The position numbers were made by a program, and so were the translations under genes. Below the pieces are notes generated by a model. The model did not search any database and was not told the origin of the DNA. It saw only the letters and a program-made list of their open reading frames with translations. Source: Oscillospiraceae bacterium (GTDB lineage: Bacteria > Bacillota > Clostridia > Oscillospirales > Oscillospiraceae). Taken from it: a stretch of DNA of 64,000 nt. The stretch covers positions 36,489-100,488 of the forward strand of contig SVLX01000002.1 of NCBI GenBank assembly GCA_015067725.1. Reading direction: 5' to 3'. Below, one piece after another: positions 7,260 to 17,178 of this stretch (positions are counted from its first letter, which is position 1; every line of letters begins with the position of its first letter).

Positions 7260-8618
7260 CTAAACTGCTGTTTCCATGGCCTCCCGCAGGTTTCTGACCC
7301 GATAGACCGTCAGACCGGCGGGAATGTCCAATTTATCGGTCCCCATTCTGGGGATAATGCACTGCTTGAAACCCAATCTGGCAATTTCTGCCAGACGCTG
7401 TGGCAGATTTGTTACAGAGCGGATTTCTCCGGTCAGACCAACCTCTCCAATAGCCACCAAATCATCGGGGAGTGGCTTGTCCCGGTAGGATGAGGCCAGC
7501 GCCAGAACAACCGCCAAATCTGCCGCCGGTTCATCCAACCGCAGACCACCAATGACATTGATGTAGACATCAAACATTCCCAGCTTCATCCCGCCCCGCT
7601 TCTCGCCCACAGCAATCAGCAGATTCGCCCGGTTGAAGTCAAAACCATCGGCAGTGCGGCGGGGGACATTCAGCGTAGTCCTTGCCGCAAGCGCTTGAAC
7701 CTCAGCCAAAATGGGTCTGGTACCCTCCATAATACAGCAAACACAAGTTCCCGATGCACCCTCCGGTCTGCCTTCCAAAAGCATCTGTGAGGGATTGGGA
7801 ACCTCGATCAGTCCCTTATCGCCCATTTCAAAAACGCCAATCTCATTGGTAGACCCAAAACGATTTTTCACCGCCCGCAGAAGCCGATAAGAGGAATTCG
7901 GGTCACCCTCAAAGTATAACACGCAATCCACCATATGCTCCAATACCTTGGGGCCGGCAATAGCGCCCTCTTTGTTGATGTGTCCCACCACAAAGACGGT
8001 AATGCCTTTGCTCTTGGAAATCTGCATCATGGTCATGGTACAGTCTTTGACCTGAGACACGCTGCCGGGAGCAGAGTCATTTTCTTCGTGGTACAGCGTC
8101 TGGATGGAGTCGGCAATCAGGATATCCGGCTTGACGGCGTCTACCACTTCGGTTATGTCAGACAACCGGGTTTCAGACAGCACCAGCAGATTAGGCGAAT
8201 TAACCCCCAGGCGTTGCGCCCGGAGCTTGAGCTGTTTCTCGCTCTCCTCACCGGAAACATACAGCACCCTACGCTCTGCGCACAGGCATGAGCAGATTTG
8301 TAAAAGCAGGGTGGATTTACCGATACCAGGAGCACCACCCACCAGAACCAGTGAACCCTCCACAGCACCGCCACCCAAAACACGGTCCAGCTCATTCATA
8401 CCGGTGGAGTAGCGGATTTCGTTGGCAATGTCCACTTCATCCAGTTGCTTGGCTCTTGCGCCTGTGCCAGGTGAAGTACGGGCACGGCCGGGAGCGGCAG
8501 GCTTCTCCACAAATTCTTCCAGGGTATTCCATGCGCCGCAGGATGGACATCGCCCCTGCCATTTGGGGGTTTCGTTTCCGCAGGCAGTGCAAAAATATAC
8601 GGTCTTTGCTTTAGCCAT
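7260..8618 (-). CDS. radA: DNA repair protein RadA
   Basis: 452 residues from the start at 8618, which has AGGAGGTGA upstream; the longer frame to 8729 is rejected because it overlaps the preceding gene. An N-terminal C4 zinc finger (Cys10, Cys13, Cys24, Cys27) is followed by a RecA-like ATPase with Walker A GGAPGIGKST (94-103), the RadA-specific KNRFG motif, and a Lon-protease-like C-terminal domain. RadA promotes branch migration of recombination intermediates. Its start overlaps the end of the MazG-like gene by 8 bp, indicating translational coupling. Confidence 0.95.
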   Translation of the reverse strand: MAKAKTVYFCTACGNETPKWQGRCPSCGAWNTLEEFVEKPAAPGRARTSPGTGARAKQLDEVDIANEIRYSTGMNELDRVLGGGAVEGSLVLVGGAPGIGKSTLLLQICSCLCAERRVLYVSGEESEKQLKLRAQRLGVNSPNLLVLSETRLSDITEVVDAVKPDILIADSIQTLYHEENDSAPGSVSQVKDCTMTMMQISKSKGITVFVVGHINKEGAIAGPKVLEHMVDCVLYFEGDPNSSYRLLRAVKNRFGSTNEIGVFEMGDKGLIEVPNPSQMLLEGRPEGASGTCVCCIMEGTRPILAEVQALAARTTLNVPRRTADGFDFNRANLLIAVGEKRGGMKLGMFDVYINVIGGLRLDEPAADLAVVLALASSYRDKPLPDDLVAIGEVGLTGEIRSVTNLPQRLAEIARLGFKQCIIPRMGTDKLDIPAGLTVYRVRNLREAMETAV

Positions 8619-8985
8619 GGATATTGTCACCTCCTGTGTATAGTTTTGCGTACTCACCGGAATAATCTCTGCCCATATTCCGGTTGTGCTTTTTGATGTA
8701 AGCCGCAGAGATTTCCTCCGGCGAGACATGAAACCGAATCAAAATCTCGTGGTAGTACATCAGAACATCTGCCATTTCTTCCAGAAACGCCTGTCGGGTT
8801 AGCGGGTCATCCACAATGGCTTTTGCGCCTTTTTTCTTCAGAATACCAATGGTTTCCCCCAGTTCCTCCACCAAATAGAGCATAAATTCTTTCCCATATT
8901 CCGGCTCGGGCGGCGACCACTGCCCCGCATGGCGGGCATAAAGATCCTGTTGCATGGTCATCATTTGGGCTATTGAAAGATCCAT
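8611..8985 (-). CDS. MazG-like nucleotide pyrophosphohydrolase
   Basis: 124 residues. The central EELGE and later EEMADV motifs supply the metal-binding acidic residues of all-alpha NTP pyrophosphatases (MazG/dUTPase-like superfamily), which hydrolyse non-canonical or excess nucleoside triphosphates. The exact substrate cannot be read from the sequence. The start at 8985 has GAGGTG in position; the open frame extends to 9081 but overlaps the upstream amidase gene. It sits between cwlD-like and radA and overlaps the radA start, so it is probably part of one transcript. Confidence 0.78.
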   Translation of the reverse strand: MDLSIAQMMTMQQDLYARHAGQWSPPEPEYGKEFMLYLVEELGETIGILKKKGAKAIVDDPLTRQAFLEEMADVLMYYHEILIRFHVSPEEISAAYIKKHNRNMGRDYSGEYAKLYTGGDNIHG

Positions 8986-9035
8986 GGTAAACACCTCATG
9001 TTTTTTCTTTATTATACCAGCAGACTTAAGCTCCG

Positions 9036-9752
9036 TCAAGGATTGAGATAGACCGACACTGCCGATACTATGACACAGCACACTTCTTTCTGGTATTCCG
9101 GTGTCCGAAGTCTGGCTTCTTCCTCCGGATTAGACAGAAAGCCACACTCCACCAGCACCCCGGTACATTGAATGTTCTGCATCAGATAGACCCCATCCGC
9201 CGGCTTGATCTCCCGCTTGCTGTCCCGGTCCAGGGAAGAAATCAATGCTTGTTGCAGAGCTTTGGCCAGTTCTTTGCTCCCGTCTGTTGGGGCGTAAAAA
9301 ACCTGCGGACCGTGGTATTGACTCTCTGAGAACATATTCTGGTGTATACTGACCAGCAGAGGATTTTGCGTTTGATTGACAGTCGTTACCCGATTCTTTA
9401 AGTCGGACATCTTTCTTTGCGCGATGGTCTCCCCTTCTGTATGGACCGCAGTATCCGTGCTGCGAATCATTGCCGTCCGGTAGCCCATCAGATGAAACAG
9501 GTCATTTAGTCTCAGGGAGATTTCCAGATTAAACCGGCTCTCTGTCAAGCCGGTGCAGGAAGTCGCCCCTCCATCTTCGCCACCATGTCCGGGGTCAATG
9601 ACAACACAGGTGGTCTGTTCCAGTCTGTCGGTCACAGCCATGGCATCCACTGTTCGGGTAGTCAGAAGCGCAGAGCCAATGAAAAACGCCGCAACCGCCA
9701 GATAAACCCAGTAATACCGCCGAAAATAAGCTCGCAATAATGTCAATATCAT
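9036..9752 (-). CDS. cwlD: N-acetylmuramoyl-L-alanine amidase, CwlD-like
   Basis: A membrane segment at about residues 10-30 is followed by an Amidase_3 domain. The zinc ligands and catalytic Glu are recognisable in DPGHGGEDGGA, ESRFNLEI, SIHQN and VECGFLSN. The size (about 238 residues) and single N-terminal anchor match CwlD, which makes muramic-delta-lactam in spore cortex; this sporulation role is inferred from similarity and from the spore genes nearby. The start is uncertain: GGGGAGGTGC lies only three bases before the ATG at 9752, so the GTG at 9767 or a TTG at 9746 are alternatives. It heads the run to MazG-like, radA and SagB-like. Confidence 0.8.
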   Translation of the reverse strand: MILTLLRAYFRRYYWVYLAVAAFFIGSALLTTRTVDAMAVTDRLEQTTCVVIDPGHGGEDGGATSCTGLTESRFNLEISLRLNDLFHLMGYRTAMIRSTDTAVHTEGETIAQRKMSDLKNRVTTVNQTQNPLLVSIHQNMFSESQYHGPQVFYAPTDGSKELAKALQQALISSLDRDSKREIKPADGVYLMQNIQCTGVLVECGFLSNPEEEARLRTPEYQKEVCCVIVSAVSVYLNP

Positions 9753-9883
9753 GCACCTCCCCTTCACTCTATGTCAGAAGCGACAGACTATGCCGGCGAT
9801 TTACGCACAACCTGCGCTCTTTCCGCATAAGATGACCCGGAACGACCAAACACCAATCGTTCCGACCAAAAGGAGGGATTGCT

Positions 9884-10393
9884 TTGCATGGTAGTAACAA
9901 CGCCAGAAACTGTACGCTTCAGACTGGGGAAGGTCGACTCCCCGCCTGTGCGCCTCTGGCTGTCCCCTTTGTCCCCTTTCAGCAGGAACAACCGCAGAAG
10001 TACGAAGCCCGTAAGGGTCTGGTCAGAGGAACTTTGTTCCCCGGTCTGGATTTGCCTTTTATGGATATGGTCAATACCGGGGAACTCCCGGATACACCGC
10101 TCCATGAATTGCAGGCGCTGGGCTTTGCCATTCAGGAACTGGCACTGTATCTGGACACCCATCGGGAGGATACCGATGCGCTGGAGCTGTACCGGGCCTA
10201 TCAGGAGCTTCACCGAAATGGACTTAAGGAATACGAGAAGACCTATGGCCCTCTGAGCCACCAAAGTACCGCCGGCTCCGACCGTTACGCCTGGCTGGAT
10301 GACCCCTGGCCCTGGGAATATACCCCCTGCCCAGGCAAACGTCGCTGTCAAGACCCAAAAATGACCGGTAAGTGCGAGATGAAGGAGGCGTAA
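9884..10393 (+). CDS. cotJB: Spore coat protein, CotJA-CotJB fusion
   Basis: 169 residues. Residues about 20-60 contain a CotJA-like signature (PFVPFQ, then KGLVRGTLFPGLDLPF). From about residue 70 the protein reads as CotJB: LHELQALGFAIQELALYLDTH, EYEKTYGPLSH and WLDDPWPWE. In Bacillus these are separate coat proteins encoded by cotJA and cotJB. The start is a TTG at 9884 with AGGAGG seven bases upstream; nearby ATGs are in other frames. A Cys-rich tail follows the CotJB part. The stop codon overlaps the ribosome binding site of cotJC, so this is one operon, expected to be expressed in the mother cell. Confidence 0.85.
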   Translation: MHGSNNARNCTLQTGEGRLPACAPLAVPFVPFQQEQPQKYEARKGLVRGTLFPGLDLPFMDMVNTGELPDTPLHELQALGFAIQELALYLDTHREDTDALELYRAYQELHRNGLKEYEKTYGPLSHQSTAGSDRYAWLDDPWPWEYTPCPGKRRCQDPKMTGKCEMKEA

Positions 10394-10395
10394 TC

Positions 10396-10992
10396 ATGTT
10401 CAGTTATGAGAAAAAACTGCAATACCCCGTGAAAATTGAACGCCCCAACCCCCGCCTTGCCTCCGTCATCATCAGCCAGTATGGTGGGCCGGATGGAGAA
10501 TTGGGAGCTTCCATGCGGTATCTGTCTCAGCGATATTCCATGCCCTTTGATGAGTTGAAGGGATTGCTGACTGATATCGGTACAGAAGAACTGAGCCACC
10601 TCGAAATGGTAGCAGCCATTATTCACCAGCTCACCAGAAATTTGAAAACCAAGGACATTGTGGGCACCAGCCTTGAGCCCTACTTTGTTGACCACACCGT
10701 TGGCGTCTACCCCACTGCCGCCTCCGGATTCCCGTGGACTGCAGCCTCCATTGCGGTCAAAGGCGACCCCTTGACCGACTTAACCGAGGATTTGGCCGCA
10801 GAGCAGAAGGCCAGAACCACCTATGACAACATCCTTCGGCTTAGCGATGACCCGGATGTTAACGACGTGATTAAGTTCCTCCGTGAACGGGAAATCGTGC
10901 ACTTCCAGCGCTTTGGCGAGGCCATCCAGCTTCTCCGGGAGCGACTTTCTCAGAAAAACGTTTACACCATGAATCCTGCCTTTGACCGCTAA
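10396..10992 (+). CDS. cotJC: Spore coat protein CotJC / manganese catalase family
   Basis: 198 residues of the ferritin-like manganese-catalase fold. Metal-binding helices are visible as LLTDIGTEELSHLEMV and REREIVHFQRFGEA, with the Glu and His ligands in place, and the mature core MFSYEKKLQYPV is characteristic of CotJC. It may assemble with CotJA/CotJB into the coat and could detoxify hydrogen peroxide. The ATG at 10396 is preferred over the in-frame start at 10372 because AAGGAGG lies eight bases ahead of it. It is immediately downstream of the CotJA-CotJB fusion and ends at a terminator. Confidence 0.92.
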   Translation: MFSYEKKLQYPVKIERPNPRLASVIISQYGGPDGELGASMRYLSQRYSMPFDELKGLLTDIGTEELSHLEMVAAIIHQLTRNLKTKDIVGTSLEPYFVDHTVGVYPTAASGFPWTAASIAVKGDPLTDLTEDLAAEQKARTTYDNILRLSDDPDVNDVIKFLREREIVHFQRFGEAIQLLRERLSQKNVYTMNPAFDR

Positions 10993-10996
10993 CTGT

Positions 10997-11040
10997 AAAA
11001 AGCCGCCGTATCTCCATGGCCCGGAGTGCGGCGGCTTTTG
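10997..11040 (+). terminator. Terminator of the cotJ operon
   Basis: AAAAAGCCGCCG (10997-11008) and CGGCGGCTTTT (11029-11039) form a strong stem that ends in a T-run; the A-run on the other side would let it work on the minus strand too. Confidence 0.85.
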
Positions 11041-11091
11041 GTAAAATATTGATAAGTGGACATACTGAGAAAAAACAAAGGAGTTGAAGCC

Positions 11092-12273
11092 ATGGAAATC
11101 CAGACCATGATTGATGAAGCAAAAACCTTGACTGGAGAACTGATTGAACATCGCCGGTGGCTACACCAACACGCCGAAACCGGATTCTCCCTGACGCTTA
11201 CCAACACTTACGTTTCGGGTGTCCTGAGACGTCTGGGTTTAGAACCGGAGAAAAAGGGGAACATGGGAATCTGCGCCGAAATTACCGGCAGAAGCCCGGG
11301 GAAAACATTCCTCCTGCGGGCGGATATGGATGCTCTGCCCATCTGTGAAGAGTCGGGAGAAGCATTCTCCTGTCCCACCGATGCCATGCATGCCTGCGGG
11401 CACGATTTGCACACCGCCATGCTTCTTGGTGCGGCCAAACTGCTGCTCCAACACAAAGCCGACTTTTCCGGGACAGTGCGGCTCATGTTTCAGCCTGCAG
11501 AGGAAACTTTACAGGGTGCTAAGGATATGGTGGACAGTGGCGTTTTGGACGGGGTTAACGGAGCCATGATGCTCCACGTGATTCCGGCGCTCCCCTTTCC
11601 TGTCGGCACACCGCTGATTCCTCAGCCGGGAATCGGCGCACCCAGTGCGGACTATTTCACCGTCACCATTGAGGGAAAAGGTTGTCACGGGGCAACGCCC
11701 CACAAAGGCATTGACCCAATCACCCCTGCCGCCCATATCATTCTGGGGCTTCAGGAAATTATTGCCCGGGAAATGGCTTGCGGAGAGCAGGTGGCCCTGA
11801 CCGTTGGTGCCGTACACGCAGGGGCGGCAGGGAACGTGATACCGGACAAAGCAGAGCTTTCCGGAACAGTCAGAACCTATAGTCAGCAGGTACAGGAAAG
11901 ACTGAGAGTCCGTATTGTTGATATTGCCACCCAAATCGGCAGAGCCTACCGCACAGAGGTTCAGGTGTCTTTTACCGGAGGCTGCCCTCCCTTTTGTAAC
12001 GCGGAAGAATTGTGTGACGGCATGAAGAATTACCTCTCCCCGCTTTTATCCGGAAGAAATCTCCCGACGGGTGCCGGTGGAGAATCCGAAGACTTCGCCT
12101 GGGTCAGTCAGCAGATTCCCACTATTGTGGTGGGTTTAGCCGCAGGAGAGCCGGCAAAAGGGTACTCCATGCCACTACACCACCCTAAAGTTCGCTTCGA
12201 CGAGTCGGTGCTTCCCATTGGCAGTGCCATTCTGGCTGGGTTTGCTATGGATTGGTTGAACCGGTCGAACTGA
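11092..12273 (+). CDS. M20-family amidohydrolase (peptidase/deacylase)
   Basis: 393 residues. Metal-binding motifs of the M20D amidohydrolase group are present: LLRADMDALPI, ACGHDLHTAMLLGAA, the QPAEE segment near residue 135, and GGESEDFAW near the C-terminus. Relatives hydrolyse N-acyl amino acids, hippurate or indole-3-acetyl conjugates; the substrate cannot be predicted here. I used the ATG at 11092 with AAAGGAG eight bases upstream rather than the earlier in-frame start at 11056. The gene stands alone and its 3' end overlaps the convergent AlkD-like gene by 29 bp. Confidence 0.88.
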   Translation: MEIQTMIDEAKTLTGELIEHRRWLHQHAETGFSLTLTNTYVSGVLRRLGLEPEKKGNMGICAEITGRSPGKTFLLRADMDALPICEESGEAFSCPTDAMHACGHDLHTAMLLGAAKLLLQHKADFSGTVRLMFQPAEETLQGAKDMVDSGVLDGVNGAMMLHVIPALPFPVGTPLIPQPGIGAPSADYFTVTIEGKGCHGATPHKGIDPITPAAHIILGLQEIIAREMACGEQVALTVGAVHAGAAGNVIPDKAELSGTVRTYSQQVQERLRVRIVDIATQIGRAYRTEVQVSFTGGCPPFCNAEELCDGMKNYLSPLLSGRNLPTGAGGESEDFAWVSQQIPTIVVGLAAGEPAKGYSMPLHHPKVRFDESVLPIGSAILAGFAMDWLNRSN

Positions 12274-12961
12274 TCGTTTTTATTCGGAGGGTCTTCAGAT
12301 ATTCTTTTCGCTCGGTGGAGATTTGCAGGCTTTCCGTGGCTTTTTGAATGGTTTTGTTGTGAATCCACTGGGGTAAGATGCGATCTTCCAAAACAGGTAG
12401 TGTCTCCTGATACCGGCAGGTCAGAGCTGTGGCAAAGAACCAGGCAACCATCATCCGGATATAGTATTCCTCCCGGTGAATTGCTGCTGCCATTTGCAGG
12501 TACTCGCTGATAACCGGTTGATGCAAATAGTGAACCATCAGCATTTCCAAGCCAAAACGGACGGTAAAAACATGGTAGGACTGTAGCCACTGCCGAATTT
12601 GGGGCAGAAGCAGGTCCTTATGCCGGGAGAATACCTTCGGGCGAATCAAATCACAGGTCGCCCAATTGTCCACATGGGGCAGAAATGTTTCCAGTTGACT
12701 GACCACCCGGGAATAGTCACTTCCGGCAGAAATCAGCAGTCCATGAAGGTTATCCTCATCGTAATACCGGTGGGGCAGGCGTTGCAAAAACAGCTCTGCC
12801 TCCGGTTTGTCCCGCAATTCCCGGGACAGCTTCCGCAATGCAGGCATACGGACACCCAGTACCCTTTCCGGGGCAATACCGGGCATTAACCTGCACTGGA
12901 AGGTCTGATAGATTGGATCTGCCATGGACAGGAGACGATGTTGAATGTGGTCAGTTTCCAT
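12245..12961 (-). CDS. DNA alkylation repair protein, AlkD-like
   Basis: 238 residues of helical HEAT-like repeats. The segment VDNWATCDLI near residue 95 carries the conserved Trp and Asp of the AlkC/AlkD DNA glycosylase superfamily, and EYYIRMMVAWFFA is a further family hallmark. Members excise 3-methyl- or 7-methyl-purines from DNA without base flipping. It is a single minus-strand gene, convergent with and overlapping the amidohydrolase. Confidence 0.85.
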   Translation of the reverse strand: METDHIQHRLLSMADPIYQTFQCRLMPGIAPERVLGVRMPALRKLSRELRDKPEAELFLQRLPHRYYDEDNLHGLLISAGSDYSRVVSQLETFLPHVDNWATCDLIRPKVFSRHKDLLLPQIRQWLQSYHVFTVRFGLEMLMVHYLHQPVISEYLQMAAAIHREEYYIRMMVAWFFATALTCRYQETLPVLEDRILPQWIHNKTIQKATESLQISTERKEYLKTLRIKTISSTGSTNP

Positions 12962-13030
12962 GGTACTACGCTCCTTTCGGGTGTGTATCGGCTGAATTCG
13001 GGTGATCTATGGCTATTTTTTGGGTTGTAC

Positions 13031-13059
13031 TGGACTTTTTCGGATATTTGGCTTATAAT
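13031..13059 (+). promoter_or_regulatory. Promoter for the MATE exporter
   Basis: TGGACT (13031-13036) and a perfect TATAAT (13054-13059) are 17 bp apart, 30 bp before the TTG start. Confidence 0.5.
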
Positions 13060-13088
13060 GGAAGAAAAAAACGATAGGATCTGATAAT

Positions 13089-14453
13089 TTGAAACAGCTT
13101 AGTGCAGAAGAAAAATACCGGCAAATGACCCAGACCCCGGTGGAGAAGCTGATTTGTAAGCTGGCAATCCCCACCATCATCAGTATGCTCATCACCACCA
13201 TTTACAACATGGCCGATACCTTCTTCATTGGCAAACTGGATTCTACCAGTGCCTCTGGTGCAGTTGGCATAGCCTTTTCTCTGATGGCGGTCATTCAGGC
13301 AGTAGGCTTCTTCTTTGGTCAGGGTGTGGGCAACAACGCCTCCAGAGCTTTGGGTAACCACAATTTGGACTACGCCAAGCAACTGGCCGCCACAGGATTC
13401 TTTACCGCACTGGGAACAGGTGTGCTGATTCTGGTGATGGGCGAAGTATTTTTGCGACCTTTGACCATTGCACTGGGCTCAACGGAAACCATTCTCCCCT
13501 ATGCCATGGATTATATCCGCATCATTCTCATTGGCGCGCCGGTGATGACTGCATCTCTGGTGCTAAATAACCTTCTGCGGTTTCAAGGCAATGCTTTTTA
13601 TGGCATGATTGGTCTGGCCAGTGGTGGCATTCTCAACATTATTCTTGACCCTGTATTTATCTTTGGTCTGGATATGGGAATTTCCGGTGCGGCGCTGGCG
13701 ACCATCATCAGTCAGGCGGTCAGTTGTCTGATTCTCCTGTACCAGTGCAACCACGCCGGAATCATCCACATTCATCCCCGGAGTTTCCGTCCTTCACTGA
13801 AGAATTACGGAGTCATTGCCACTGGCGGACTCCCCTCTCTCCTGCGGCAGAGCATTGCCAGTATTGCCACCATATGCCTGAACACGGCGGCAAAACCATA
13901 CGGAGATGCTGCCATTGCCGCAATGGCCATTGTCTCCCGGATCACCGCCTTCAGCAATTCCGCCATTATTGGCTTTGGGCAAGGGTTCCAGCCGGTCTGC
14001 GGATACAACTACGGCGCAAAGCTTTTCTCCCGGGTGCGGCGGGGCTTCTGGTTCTGTGTAAAACTGTGTACGGTTGCTATGGTGGTGATTGCCGCAGTCG
14101 AATTCAGTCTTGCGCCCCAGTTTGTGGAGCTGTTCCGCAAGGGCGATCCAAAAGTCATTGAAATCGGCGCACTGGCTCTCCGGTTACAGTGCCTGTCTCT
14201 GCCCACTTTCGGCTGGATTTGTATCAGCAATATGATGATGCAGACCACCGGGAAGGTTGTTTCCGCTTCCTTGGCCAGCATTGCCCGACAGGGATTGTTC
14301 CTGATTCCGGTGGTGCTGATTCTCCCCCACTTTGCGGACCTTCTGGGCATTCAGATGGCGCAGCCTCTGGCAGACTACATCACCCTTCTGATGATTATTC
14401 CCATGCAGATTCATCTTCTGCGTCAAATGCGGAGAGATGAGCTTGCCCAGTAA
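13089..14453 (+). CDS. MATE-family multidrug/cation efflux protein
   Basis: 454 residues with about twelve hydrophobic segments in two similar halves, as expected of the MATE (MatE) family of sodium- or proton-driven exporters. Family features include the N-terminal PTIISMLITTIYNMADTFF segment and GQGVGNNASRALG; the second half has GFGQGFQPVCGYNYGA. The start is the TTG at 13089, the first codon compatible with the family N-terminus, with only a weak AGGAT upstream. It has its own promoter and ends at a strong terminator. Substrate unknown. Confidence 0.92.
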   Translation: MKQLSAEEKYRQMTQTPVEKLICKLAIPTIISMLITTIYNMADTFFIGKLDSTSASGAVGIAFSLMAVIQAVGFFFGQGVGNNASRALGNHNLDYAKQLAATGFFTALGTGVLILVMGEVFLRPLTIALGSTETILPYAMDYIRIILIGAPVMTASLVLNNLLRFQGNAFYGMIGLASGGILNIILDPVFIFGLDMGISGAALATIISQAVSCLILLYQCNHAGIIHIHPRSFRPSLKNYGVIATGGLPSLLRQSIASIATICLNTAAKPYGDAAIAAMAIVSRITAFSNSAIIGFGQGFQPVCGYNYGAKLFSRVRRGFWFCVKLCTVAMVVIAAVEFSLAPQFVELFRKGDPKVIEIGALALRLQCLSLPTFGWICISNMMMQTTGKVVSASLASIARQGLFLIPVVLILPHFADLLGIQMAQPLADYITLLMIIPMQIHLLRQMRRDELAQ

Positions 14454-14469
14454 TCCCCTTTCTGCTTCT

Positions 14470-14508
14470 ATCCCGCCGGCAGCCAAATGGTCACCGGCGG
14501 GATGTTTT

Positions 14509-14510
<2 letters not shown>
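14470..14510 (+). terminator. Terminator after the MATE gene
   Basis: ATCCCGCCGG (14470-14479) pairs perfectly with CCGGCGGGAT (14494-14503), followed by GTTTTTT. Its T-run reaches the end of the convergent ligA gene. Confidence 0.88.
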
Positions 14511-17135
<2,625 letters not shown>

Positions 17136-17178
17136 AGACCAACCCCCTTCGGCATAGCCTATGGGATGGAGCGGGGGT

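Noticed and set aside
9788..10351. 187-codon minus-strand frame opposite the cotJ gene
   Set aside because: The plus strand encodes the CotJA/CotJB motifs with a good ribosome binding site; the minus frame is a shadow.
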